The position numbers and the translations under genes were made by a program. Below are positions 9,698 to 19,826 of a stretch of DNA of 23,734 nucleotides, piece by piece (the first letter of the stretch is position 1; every line of letters starts with the position of its first letter). The stretch is taken from contig CAJVPP010000991.1 in assembly GCA_910592005.1 (NCBI GenBank), positions 1-23,734 on the forward strand. The letters are read 5' to 3'. The stretch comes from Funneliformis mosseae (taxonomy: Eukaryota; Glomeromycota; Glomeromycetes; Glomerales; Glomeraceae). The notes below the pieces were generated by a model that worked only from the letters and a program-made list of their open reading frames with translations, was not told where the DNA came from and ran no database searches.

Positions 9698-10130
9698 TTA
9701 AAGTTTAATGAGATCCAATTCTCGAAGATACTATGGAATAACTACATATAATACCAAATATATCTTAGGGTAATCCAGTTTTCTTCGCATAAATCTTTTT
9801 TGATTTGATCCCATGTTTGCTGTTTGATAAAATTATTGGGACCTCCTCCGTGAAAGAACTCATGATATTTTTCGTGTTGTACGCCTTGTACTTCGATTGC
9901 AAAGCTATATTGTGGATAAAATATATCGAGCTCTAGTTCATTTGGATATTCTTGTGTCTTTAAGAAATCGGGTCTATGGATTGGTGAAGGGACACCAAGA
10001 TATTATGTTAAAATTCATGACATAGCTTTTCTCTGAAAGGCAATCTCCATTTTTTTACTTGTGCAATATCCTCAATTGTTTGATGATCAATGCACCATTA
10101 CTCTCTATTTTTAATGTGGTATTTTGCCAT
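9698..10130 (-). pseudogene. Decayed endonuclease-like gene (PD-(D/E)XK-type motif)
   Basis: From 10130 leftward the minus strand encodes MAKYHIKNRE, a stop, WCIDHQTIEDIAQV, KKWRLPFREKLCHEF, a stop and frame change, then a clean stretch (about 9999-9745) running GVPSPIHRPDFLKTQEYP, ELELDIFYPQYSFAIEVQG, VQHEKYHEFFHGGG and CEENWITLRYIWYY. A further stop and frame change precede VIP-stop-YLRELDLIKL and a terminal stop at 9698-9700. The ELELD...AIEVQG..H arrangement resembles the Asp and Glu-x-Gln residues of restriction-endonuclease-like nucleases of the Vsr/DUF559 kind, by analogy only. I recall it as a repeated Rhizophagus family. At least three in-frame stops and two frame changes make it non-functional. 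Confidence 0.65.
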
Positions 10131-10401
10131 TGATGGTTAAATTTTCATCTAAATTTTTATTTGAATAAATAACATTTAATAAAAAAGTTGTTAAATACAT
10201 TACGCACAACATGTATTTATTCAAGAAATAAATTACTCTATCTTTTTTGTAAATCCGAAATGGAATCGCAAAGCGCGTATCCAACTTTACATCAGAGATA
10301 TTACAAATAGAAATGATCGATTTTTAAATTTTATCTTTGCCGCAAAAAAAATTTTACTCAATAAAAGTAGCGATCGACAAAATTAAAATGATAAGCTAAA
10401 T

Positions 10402-11344
10402 ATGAACGTAAGGAAGAAAGTGCCCGAAAGTATGTGTTCAGATCCAGATCCAAAAGTTCGAAGAAAGGTATATATATATATATATATTATTTATATTTTA
10501 ATGAATTTTTATATTTATTTGGTTTATTCAGAGATTAACTTTGCTTACTTTATCCAATAAAAGCTTCTTGATCTTAAAATTGCCAATAAGTCTTTACTCA
10601 CCTTAAATGCCAGCTTAAATGAAACTATCAAAACCCAATCTTCTAAATTATCTAGTTTAACCTCTTTTGAATCGATGAAAAATGTGCAACAACTTCAACA
10701 TGATCATATAGCTAAAGTTGAAGAATTGATGCGTGAATTAACTGGCAAATTTTCATCACAAGAATTAGAAATTAAAAACTTAAAAAACAGCCTTGAAGAT
10801 AAACATTCGTGAGTATATATGTAAAATTATTTATAAAATTTTTATAATTCCTCTATTAAAATTTCTTTTATATTATAATAGGAAGCAACAACAAAAGGTG
10901 AGTCAGTTAAATACGAATAACATATCCAATGAAAGTTTTATGTTTACATTGGCAAATTTTTTGATCTTGGCTTTATTATATGGGATGTTATTTAATCTAA
11001 ATTTTGAAAACATATGGGCTTTGTTAAAAAGACTAGAGTATCTTTATTCTATGATTCAAGAAACCTCCAAATTAACTCTCTTCCAAGTATAATTTGTAAT
11101 AGGGGTCAGTTTTTTATAATTTATATCATTAAATTATTCACTTTTTCATTTTTATTTAATTCATGCATCTTTTTTTTTTTTCTTTTGTTTAGTTGTAACG
11201 GTTTATGAAGATATTACAATTATATTTTCGGTCGTAGTTTCTTTGATTTACACCATTTATATTCTACCTATAATAGTTACGGCTAAAACTGCCAAACTAT
11301 TGGCCGATAAATCTAGAGCAAGAATTATGGAGATAACTGGCTAA
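10402..11344 (+). CDS. Small coiled-coil protein with C-terminal membrane segment
   Basis: Exon 1 (10402-10467) gives MNVRKKVPESMCSDPDPKVR and RK. Exon 2 (10564-10808) gives a heptad-rich coiled coil starting LLDLKIANKSLLTLNASLNE. After that two models compete. Model B uses a 16-nt microexon 10882-10897 with a perfect AAG|GTGAGT donor, then 11032-11086 and 11193-11344. All junctions are GT-AG and in frame, giving 177 aa ending in one membrane helix (ITIIFSVVVSLIYTIYILP) and a basic tail. Model A reads straight on from 10882 to a stop at 11090-11092, adding a different membrane helix (LANFLILALLYGML) and giving 173 aa. Model A cannot reach the last exon in frame by a GT-AG intron. The gene converges on prefoldin 2. 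No known family is recognised. The acceptor of exon 2 is placed at AATAAAAG because the earlier TTCAG would give an in-frame stop. Confidence 0.7.
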
Positions 11345-11360
11345 ATTTAATTTATAAATG

Positions 11361-11366
<6 letters not shown>

Positions 11367-11400
<34 letters not shown>
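11367..11400. repeat. (TA)17 microsatellite between convergent genes
   Basis: About 17 uninterrupted TA dinucleotides lie between the stop of the coiled-coil gene and the 3' end of prefoldin 2. A shorter TA run (about 10469-10487) starts intron 1 of the coiled-coil gene. Confidence 0.95.
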
Positions 11401-11403
<3 letters not shown>

Positions 11404-11505
11404 TTTTCATTCTTAGATATATTTTTTTTATTACTCTGATCTTATTAAATATATTTTTCCTGTAAAATTAAGGAAAAAAATTGCGATATAATAATTTGGA
11501 TTTTG

Positions 11506-12149
11506 TTATGATCTCGAAATTACTTTGATGTTATGTTCTTTTTGGAATGCGATAAATTCATCTTCCTTGGTTTTGTAAGAACGAACAAGATTATCCATAA
11601 TGCCCTTAATCTATTTCAAATAAATAATATTTAAAGGTTAAATCTTGTCACCATAGAAATTTAATATATATATATTTATGTATCAAATTACCCCATCATA
11701 ATTTGTTTGCAAAGCTGGTAACACATCTTTCACAGTGCGTTCGAGTAATACTCCATTAACCAAACGGAAACATTTTCGATCATCATTCAAGGGTGATAAT
11801 GTATCTATAACTGCCCTATGCAATTCATTAAAGTGCGGATGTCCCGAATTAAATAAAAATATTACACGCGTATGAATTCAAACATAGATGTATTATTAAC
11901 AGGAAAGTTTCCTTAAGAAAAAATCATTCTTACTTATGTTCGTCAGATTCGGATTCTAACTCTCCAATTTTTTGAGCTATGTTCTGTAGCTCTGTTTTCA
12001 TTGCATTAAATTGGGTTGTTATTTCTGTTTTATAAAAATTGTCTCAGTAAAGAACTTATAAAATGGTAAAAGAGAGTAATCTGATTATCATAAGTGGAAT
12101 TAGAAAGCATACCCTGATCAGTGAGTTTCTTTGTTTTTGAACTAGACAT
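11506..12149 (-). CDS. GIM4: Prefoldin subunit 2 (beta-type prefoldin), 118 aa
   Basis: Joined exons are 12149-12113, 12024-11934, 11815-11692 and 11610-11506 (357 nt, frame kept). The product is a short two-helix coiled-coil protein. The N-terminal helix is TTQFNAMKTELQNIAQKIGE. The conserved turn region reads AVIDTLSPLNDDRKCFRLVN then GVLLERTVKDVLPALQTN, which matches prefoldin 2. The second helix ends in FIAFQKEHNIKVISRS. Prefoldin is a cytosolic heterohexamer that hands unfolded actin and tubulin to the CCT/TRiC chaperonin. The intron-3 acceptor is placed at GCATAG (11817-11816), because that gives the family's EH..VIDTL junction; no AG exists before the alternative in-frame GGACATCC start. 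Length is close to yeast Gim4. The start codon is 157 bp from that of the divergent RING gene. Confidence 0.95.
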
Positions 12150-12306
12150 TGTTGCAAAACTAAGAAGAATATCAGGATTACTCGCGCTTTTTTTAAATCA
12201 CCATCCGCAGTATATCATCAAATGTTTAATTGATATCACGTGCCATAAGTTCAAACATCTGATCCAAATAAATTATTTCGGACGAGATCTTTACCTGAAA
12301 AATTCA
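12150..12306. promoter_or_regulatory. Shared divergent promoter, prefoldin 2 / RING-H2 gene
   Basis: The 157 bp between the two start codons must hold both promoters and leaders. A palindromic E-box-type CACGTG (bHLH site such as Cbf1) lies at 12237-12242. No TATA box is evident. Confidence 0.5.
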
Positions 12307-13667
12307 ATGTTCTCCTCTCTCAGATTTCCATCTGAATATGTTAAGTTTATTATATCCATCTCCTGGGCTTGTAGTTCATGGACTAAAGGTATTTATGAGG
12401 AAAAATTCTTTATTTAATTTACTTTATTCTAACATTTTTTTTTTTTTCTTTTTTTTGATAAATAGCATACTTAATGCTTTACAATACGCGTAATGGTATG
12501 CCTTTGATATTTCGTAAAAGACTTGCTGATGATGAAAAAAAAATTTTGGCATGCTGGCATATGTTGGTAGGATAAATTTTATGGTCTTTTTTTTTTCCTT
12601 TCCTTTTCCTTTTTCTTTCATTTTTCAAATAACATAATCCGGTATCGGAGGTCATGCATTTTTATTTTTTTATTTTTTTACTTTTTTTTTTTTGTGGTCA
12701 TAATTATTAATGTGAAATTTTGATAATCAAAATAAATAAATATTAAGTGATTTATTTGGGTTATAAATTATTCGACTATTATCACATTGTGTGTATGATA
12801 TTTATCATTTCAGATTGTATACGTACTTTTACGATGGCTGAAGTTTAAGGTAAAGAATTTTTGAATTAAATGTTTTAAATTGACCTTTATATTAGGTAAG
12901 TATCATTTCGTTACTTTTCCAATTAATTAAAAAATTATTTTACATTCTCATCATAGTCTCTTCCTTCTCCACATACTACTCCACTTCCATCACTTGTTGC
13001 TTTAATGCCCGCATTACTTTGGAGCTATTTACCAACTTTTCTCATAGAAGAGTTTATTCACTTTTTTACTTTAAGGCACTTTATGCGTGTTCATAATTCC
13101 ATGTGTTTAATTATCAAAGGACGACCAGTTTTGGAAGGTACAAAAGATGATGATTGTTGTGTCTGTTATGGAATTGGAATCGGGGACGGATCATCTTCAT
13201 ACTATTCTGATCAGGATGATGATGATGATTTATGTGAGAGTACATTAGAAAATTATTGTAAAGTTCCTCATCATGTGGCACATCGAAATTGTATGTTTAA
13301 ATGGTATACAATGGGAAATACGGGTTTTGTATCTCGTTTAGCGTTGCAAAATTTAAATCTGAGGTTGACCAATGCAAGTTTATTAAGACCAGTTCCTACT
13401 TGTCCGATATGTCGTGGAGAAATTATATTTAAAGTTATTCAAAAGGAATTTTTAGAAAAAGAAAAGGCAATTCAAGGAAGGTGGGGAAACAAAAACAATT
13501 GGTTATGGAAATTAGATTCATTGATCAAAGATTGGAGAAATGTCATGAATTGGCGTTGGATCGCTGTGAGAGCTGAGATCATGGTCATTTATATTTTAAT
13601 AGTTTGGAAATTTTTAAAATGGAGAGAAAAATTAACGCGAAACCTTACTTATTATAATCGGACATAA
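12307..13667 (+). CDS. Membrane-associated RING-H2 protein, probable E3 ligase, 309 aa
   Basis: Exons are 12307-12388, 12466-12566, 12814-12849 and 12957-13667 (930 nt, all GT-AG, frame kept). Residues 140-225 form a RING with ligand pattern C-x2-C-x30-C-x3-H-x3-H-x2-C-x36-C-x2-C (C140, C143, C174, H178, H182, C185, C222, C225). This fits RING-H2 and implies ubiquitin ligase activity with an E2. Between the second and third ligands is an acidic Ser/Asp run (SDQDDDDDL). Hydrophobic stretches precede the RING (about 13-23, 62-70, 86-115), and one follows (AVRAEIMVIYILIVWKFLKW, about 277-296), so it is likely an integral membrane protein. ATG 12307 is the first in-frame ATG. The CPIC pair is followed by RGEIIFKVIQKEFLEKEK, as in membrane RING/RING-CH ligases. 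I cannot name an orthologue; the substrate is unknown. Confidence 0.85.
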
Positions 13668-13804
13668 TTTAGATCTTTGTATATTATGTTATTTTTTTTT
13701 TTTTTTTTTGTGACAAGAAAATATTTACATAATAATAAATTACTGATAATAATAAAAAAAATTTATTATTACAAAAATTATTATTTTTTGTAATTAGTAT
13801 TCAA
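13668..13804. other. Convergent 3' intergenic, poly-T and AATAATAAA inverted repeats
   Basis: Only 137 bp separate the RING gene stop from the ATM1 stop. A T18-like run (about 13691-13709) and an inverted pair AATAATAAA/TTTATTATT lie here and may help 3' end formation on both strands. Confidence 0.5.
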
Positions 13805-16800
13805 TTAACTTAATTGAAACTCCTCCTCCTCTTCCTCAAAAGCGGGATCGGACATTTCTTGTGTGAACCACATATCTCGATAGATTCCATCTTCTTTTTG
13901 TACAAGAAGATCATGTGTTCCTTGTTCAATTATAACTCCATCCCTTAATACGATTATCTCATCTTGATATTAAAATATAAAATAAATAATCATTATTACA
14001 TTTAATTAGCAAAATTATATATGTATGCATGCATCTTTTGTGTATTTTGAAGGTTACATACCAGCATCCGCAATAGATCTTAAGCGATGTGCGACAAACA
14101 TGCTGGTTTTGTTACTTCCCTGAAGGAGGCTTCGGATATTAGATAGAAGTGACTGTTCGGTGTGCGTATCCAAAGCGGATGTTGCCTCATCAAAGAATAT
14201 TATTGGAGGATCTTTCAAAATCGTTCTGGCTAGCGCAACTCTCTGCTTTTCGCCACCGGAGATCATCAATCCACGTTCACCTACTCGTGTTTCATATTTG
14301 TTTGGCAATGACATAATAACATCATGTATACGTGCACGTTTAGCTGCGGATTCAACCTTGTCAAGATCGGCAGTTAATTGACCATAAGCAATGTTATGAT
14401 AAATCGTATTATTAAAAAGAGAAGTATCCTAAAAGAGAAAACACCAAGATTAGTTGATTAATTAATAAATCATTCAAATATGATAAATTACATTACCTGT
14501 GGCACGACACCGATGCTCGCTCTTAAGCTATCTAATTTTACATCTTTAATATTTTGTCCGTCGATAAATATATTACCATTTTGTGGGTCGTAAAAACGGA
14601 AAAGTAAACGGAGTAAGGTTGATTTTCTACAAAAAAATAAATTAATATAAAACATATATTAAGTGGAAATGAAAACGCGTCATTTATGGACAAAATCGGT
14701 AAAATTTATAAAGTTAGCCTAAACAACACCCAATAATTGAATCATTCATTTACTTTGGTCAGGAACTAGTTCCTTTAATGAAGAGGAATGCACCTTCTTA
14801 ATTCGAATAAGAAAAAAGATATGGTGTTGCTTTAACTATATATTATTACTTAAAGGGTAAAAAATGACCTACCCACATCCACTTGGTCCGACGATCGCAA
14901 CTTTCTTTCCTCTAGGTATAGTAAAACTTATTCCATTCAAAATTGGACGATCGGGATGATATCCAAATACAACATCTTCAAACTTTATTTCGCCACCTTT
15001 GAGAATTAAAGGTTTTGCGTTAGGTGATTCCTATAATTAAATGTAAATAAGTTAAAAAAAATATATATATATTTGCTTTACATATCTCAATTTATAATAA
15101 AATCAATTATCCTGAAAATACCTTAATAGAAACTTCCACTCCTTGTAAATTGAACATAACATCCATATCAATCAAACTTTGACGAAGTTCCCTATATACC
15201 GAGCCGAGAAAATTGAGAGGAAAAGATAATTGAAATACGAGTTGGTTAACCATTACCAAATCACCAACAGTGAGACTTCCTTAAAGTCATAAGTATTGTA
15301 TAGGTTGTTAGCAAGTATTGCACTAATACAACTAAAAAAAAAGTAAAATAAAAATTAAAAATTTCATGTTACCTGAAACAATTCCCTGGGCGGCCAAATA
15401 CATCATGGCAGTCAATGCACTACTAAATATAACATTTTGACCCGAATTTAGGAAGCTTAGAGATGTCGCAATTTTAAGAGATGCTTTCTCGTATTTCTTT
15501 AAAGCATTATCATATTGGTCCACTTCAAATTTCTCATTGTTAAAATACTTTACGGCTTCATAGTTAATCAAGGAATCAACCGCAACCGTAGCAGCTTCAT
15601 TATCAGCCCGATTTGCCTCTTTTCTAAATTTTGTTCTGTAATGAAAAATATAAGCTTTAAATATACTATTATTATTATCATTATTATTTAAATAAACAAT
15701 AGTTACCGCCATGATGTAGTTTGAATAGTGAAGACAGTATAAGTTAATAATGTAAGCGCTGTAACCGCTGCATAGTGAGTACCGAAGTTATAGACCTAAA
15801 TAATAATCAATTTTTATAATTATAGTATAGATAATCAAGAATTGGAGGAAAAAAAAAAAAAAATATTCACCAAAATGCCACACACGATGGAAACCTCCAA
15901 AGCGGTAGGCAATACATGAAAAACAAGTGAAGAAAGCAAAAAGCTTATACCTCTAGTTATCGTATCAACATGTACGAGAAATTAAAAGGTTAATAATGAT
16001 GTTTGCATTTGATAATAAATAATGTTAAGGACAATCGATCCTACTTCGTTCCACGATCAATAGCCCTACTTAAACCACCAGTTTGACGAGATAAATGGAA
16101 ATTTAAATCAAGTTGATGTAAGTGATTAAACACATTCCTGGCAACTTTACGAATAGCCTTTTGAGCTACATTTGCGAAGATTGCATTCCTTAATTCCTGA
16201 AATACAGCCGCGCCAACGCGAGCCGCACCATCTATGAAAATAGAATTGATGTATGAAAAATAAAATAAAATGAAAAAAAAAATAGCCTTTTTTTTTTTTT
16301 ACACTTACATCCAATTATCACTGCACCAACAATAGTCCATACTGTTCCGAATTGAGTTACATCAACATTTAAAGAATCGACGATATTTTTAAAAAAAAAG
16401 GGAACTTGTACATTAAGAAACTAAATATTGAAAAGGGTAATACGAAATTAGTTGAAGCATATAATTAAATCCCTTGATCAAATATTTAACTTGTTAAGAC
16501 AACACATACTTTTCCTGCGATTAAAAATGATAAGGCGGCAACCACACGAACTTTGACAGCTGGGTCGTCTCTCGGCCATATGTAACCTATTAGAAAAGAT
16601 GGTATCCTTAATTGATTTTTCAAATTCCTTAAAATTATGAATTTTATGGTTATAAATCTTAATTCCTCAAATTTTCCCCTCTGTAATATATTACGAATTA
16701 TTATATTATTGTGAAAAATTATAATCATTTAATTTTTATTTTGATCGATTTTTGGGACGGACCTTTTCTTGTTAAAACCCATCCCACTCATGAATGTAAT

Positions 16801-17207
16801 TAATTCTTAATTACAGGTGCCATTTTTACCTATTAGATTTTTAATTATTTTCCAATCCGTAGAAGAATTTGTTACTTTGGTAGTATTTTCAAAAACTGCT
16901 TGAGTAGGTTTTGTGAATTCTTTTGAAAGGGTTGTCTGAGATTTATTAGCTAATTGACGAATATTCCATGTCGGCTACAAATATGTGCGAAGAAAAATTC
17001 AATTAAAAATTCGTTCAAAATAATAAAAATCAAAAAGTTAAAGTTTGTTGTTATAGAAACTATAAATACATTAGAAATAGGTTGGGTTTGCCCACGGTTC
17101 CAGAATCGCTTCCAACATTCAGCATTTTTCGAATAAAATGTCGTTGAACTGGTATTAGTTTTTTTAAGAACAAAGTGGTGTAGCGTTCTTGAATGCAAAA
17201 ACTGCAT
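13805..17207 (-). CDS. ATM1: Mitochondrial ABC half-transporter Atm1/ABCB7, 687 aa, 13 exons
   Basis: Exons: 17207-17070, 16974-16830, 16586-16510, 16420-16309, 16231-16045, 15952-15871, 15795-15707, 15635-15373, 15279-15122, 15030-14873, 14626-14497, 14428-14062 and 13962-13805. These total 2064 nt, with GT-AG introns and consistent phases. The N-terminus ([16 protein letters not shown]...) is basic and hydroxylated, as in a mitochondrial presequence. A six-helix transmembrane domain spans about 100-390, including the family stretches [35 protein letters not shown] and [11 protein letters not shown]. The nucleotide-binding domain has Walker A GPSGCGKS (465-472), Q-loop Q513, signature ISGGE (569-573), Walker B IIFFDE with D593/E594, and switch His627. 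Atm1 in the inner membrane exports a glutathione-linked sulfur compound needed for cytosolic Fe-S proteins. Length matches yeast Atm1 (about 690). The acidic tail [10 protein letters not shown] is unremarkable. Intron 2 (243 nt) is the longest apart from intron 10. Confidence 0.97.
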
Positions 17208-17572
17208 CAAAATATAAACTGTTATGAAAGAGACGAGAAATATTAGGAAAAGTTTTTTTTTAAAAAAAATAAATACTAACCGAGTTACAAACTTTTTGCT
17301 GAGGTGGTGTTGAAGCTAATAGATTCGAAAGGGTCAAATGAATCGTGACTTTTGTACCTAATCTCTGGTACAAAGTCGTAAGCCCTCTAGCAAACATTAC
17401 GTTACGATCATGAATGCAGATTATCGGTAAGTAGAAATTCTTGAATCGCTAATTTTTAAACTATTTTATTACAGCATCTTTCTCCGAGTCGACGTTACAC
17501 GTCAAAAACCAGATCTTATCAAAAAGTTTTTTTTTGAAAAAAATTTTCGTCGAAAAAATTTGTGAAAAAAAA
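17208..17572. promoter_or_regulatory. Divergent promoter between ATM1 and bystin
   Basis: This 365-bp gap separates the two start codons. It contains an inverted repeat of ACGT half-sites, GACGT-TAC-ACGTC (17491-17503), reminiscent of bZIP/CRE-type sites. Two poly-A/T elements just upstream of the bystin ATG, TGAAAAAAATTTTC (17535-17548) and CGAAAAAATTTG, resemble the RRPE motif of yeast ribosome-biogenesis genes. Both resemblances are by eye. The T9A8-like inverted run near 17252-17270 lies on the ATM1 side. Confidence 0.45.
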
Positions 17573-19434
17573 ATGGGAAAGGAACGAGCTGTCAAGAAAG
17601 AACGCCATAATCCTCTACACGTTCAAATATTAGAAGATAAAAACCCCGGCAGAAAAAATTTCAAAATAAAAACTTTAAAACGAAATCAAGAAAAAGACGA
17701 TGTACTAAGCCTCCATTTACTTAAATTTTTTTTTCAAAAGTAAAATAACACTTTTTTTATCTTCATTTAGGAATACGTTGAACCGAGTCTTTCTCGGAAA
17801 ATTCTCACAATTGCAAGAGAGCAACAGGAAGAGCTTGAAGAAGAGTCTAATTTAGACAAAAGTCAAATCAAGTAAGGATAGAATGACGCCGTCATAGTAT
17901 ATTAACCTTTGTAATAATTAACAAGTTTTTAAATGTAAAATAGCAAGGAGGATCAAAGTCAATTATTTTCTTCAATAATTGAAGACGAAAGTGAAGAAGA
18001 TGATCATTCTGATGAAGAAGAAAATTTTGATTATGAAGAATTGGTACTATCATCATTTACGGTTTATATGTATATCTTGCAAATATTTAATATACATAAA
18101 TATATCATCCATCTCTCAAATATGCTGAATAGGAAATCGATGAAAACGATCAAGTAATTCTAGAGAAGTTTTTACCAAATGCTCCAAAGGAAAGAAAAAC
18201 TTTGGCAGATTTGATTATAGAAAAGATCGAAGCACGAAAATTTGCCAAGGATGATACTACTTCAGGTCAGGAATTTATTATTCTATGCTACGATAAAGTT
18301 ATTAATAGTAAAATACATTTATGATTTGTAGCATCTCAATCCTCAGCTATAAGTCCAAAGGTCGTTGAAGTTTATACAAAGTACGTATGTGAGTATGTAA
18401 GCTGTATGATAATAATAAACATCATAAATACCTTAACAAATCTGCAAATATGATAGAGTTGGCACCCTTTTAAGTCGGTATAAGTCCGGAAAACTTCCAA
18501 AAGCTTTCAAAATTATCCCATCATTATCCAATTGGGAAGACATTTTGTACCTTACACATCCTGAAAATTGGACTCCGCATGCGACTTTTCAGGCCACCCG
18601 AATTTTTGTTTCAAATCTTAAGGCAAATCAAACACAAAGGTAAAAAATGAATTGAATGCGGTTTAATATAAACACAATGCTTAATACTTTATCATTTAAT
18701 TGTACCAGATTTTTTGATCTCGTCCTTCTCGAAAAAGTTCGAGATGATATTCAAGAGAACAAAAAACTCAATTACCATTTATATATGGCTCTCAAAAAAG
18801 CTTTATATAAACCAGCTGCCTTTTTTAAAGGAATCTTGTTTCCTTTATGTGAAGTAAGAAATGAACGAATGGAATCTTAACCATATTAAATTTATTGTAT
18901 TTAACATGTTTGCATTTATAGTCGGGTACTTGCACTTTAAAAGAGGCGGTTATCATTGGTAGCGTAATCTCAAAAGTAAGCATACCTATGCTTCATTCTT
19001 CTGCTGGTTTGTTACGACTCGCTGAGATGGAATATTCGGGATCAAATAGTTTATTTATTCGGATATTGCTTGATAAAAAGTACGCGTTACCTTATAAGGT
19101 GGTAGACGCGCTGGTTTTTCACTTTATGCGGTTCAAAAATGATGAAAGAACCATGCCGGTACTATGGCATCAATCTTTCTTGGTTTTTGCTCAGAGGTAT
19201 CTAACGAACAATATTTCGTTAAAAATATTTTGTTTTTATTTATTTTTTTATCCTTATGAATTTGTATTTTCAAATTACAGGTATAAACAAGATTTAACTC
19301 CCGAACAAAAAAATGCGCTTCTTGATGTATTAAAGGTGAAATCTCACAATCTTATAACGCCAGAAATTCGTCGTGAAATTGTTAATTCTGTTACACGTGG
19401 CGAAATAATGGTTGATGAAATGGAAATTGTTTAA
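17573..19434 (+). CDS. ENP1: Bystin (Enp1), 40S ribosome assembly factor, about 422 aa
   Basis: Exons: 17573-17701, 17771-17871, 17944-18043, 18133-18265, 18332-18380, 18458-18639, 18709-18853, 18922-19196 and 19281-19434. The N-terminal third is basic then acidic ([35 protein letters not shown]; an [14 protein letters not shown] run). The conserved bystin core starts [20 protein letters not shown], continues [40 protein letters not shown] and [14 protein letters not shown], and ends [20 protein letters not shown]. Enp1 binds pre-40S particles in nucleolus and cytoplasm and is needed for 20S pre-rRNA maturation and export. ATG 17573 starts the conserved N-terminus. Exon 6 needs 183 nt to keep frame but the coordinates give 182. 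I cannot tell whether this is a one-base deletion near the T run at about 18468-18473 or a reading slip. All other phases agree. Confidence 0.93.
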
Positions 19435-19826
19435 CTTTTTTTTTTTTTTTAAAAAAATAAAAATCGAGAAACCATATTTTGACACGTAATTAGTATTACA
19501 TGAATTAGTATTACATAAATGCGACTTACATCATTTACCATTTTACGCATATTTGATTAACATTGATTGACCAATAATTAATTGACAACCAAAAAAATAA
19601 ATCCGTTAAATAATCTCTATCCAATAAGATATTGCCAACATTTATGTTAATTTGAAAATTTTTTCGTTTATATAAAGGTCGTCTTCTCTTGACTTTTTTT
19701 ATCGTCAAATTTTATATTTCAATCTTCCCGATTTCCCTTATCCCAACTTTTTTTTTTTATTTTTTTTTCGATTCTATTGTTCAGATTGGTACTTTTATAA
19801 ACCCCTTCCCATAGGACACATTTAAA
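19435..19826 (+). promoter_or_regulatory. BiP/KAR2 promoter with TATA box and two CCAAT boxes
   Basis: A strong TATA box, TATATAAAGG, lies at 19669-19678, about 150 bp before the ATG. CCAAT pentamers occur at 19571-19575 and 19621-19625, about 100 and 50 bp upstream of the TATA box. TGACACGTAA near 19480 contains an ACACGT core that could be an unfolded-protein-response-type site, but it is not a full match. Pyrimidine-rich tracts precede the ATG. This is the clearest classical promoter in the window and suits a highly expressed, inducible chaperone. Confidence 0.65.

Noticed and set aside
11014..11208. 64-aa plus-strand open frame
   Set aside because: Part of it (11032-11086) may be an exon of the coiled-coil gene, but the frame as a whole runs into intron sequence.
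12424..12621. Minus-strand Lys-rich open frame
   Set aside because: It comes from poly-T tracts in introns 1 and 2 of the RING gene and from the complement of its exon 2.
16486..16728. Separate 80-aa minus-strand gene
   Set aside because: It is ATM1 exon 3 read into the flanking intron 2 sequence.
18656..18880. Separate 74-aa plus-strand gene
   Set aside because: It is bystin exon 7 with an upstream intron read-through; the ATG lies in the intron.
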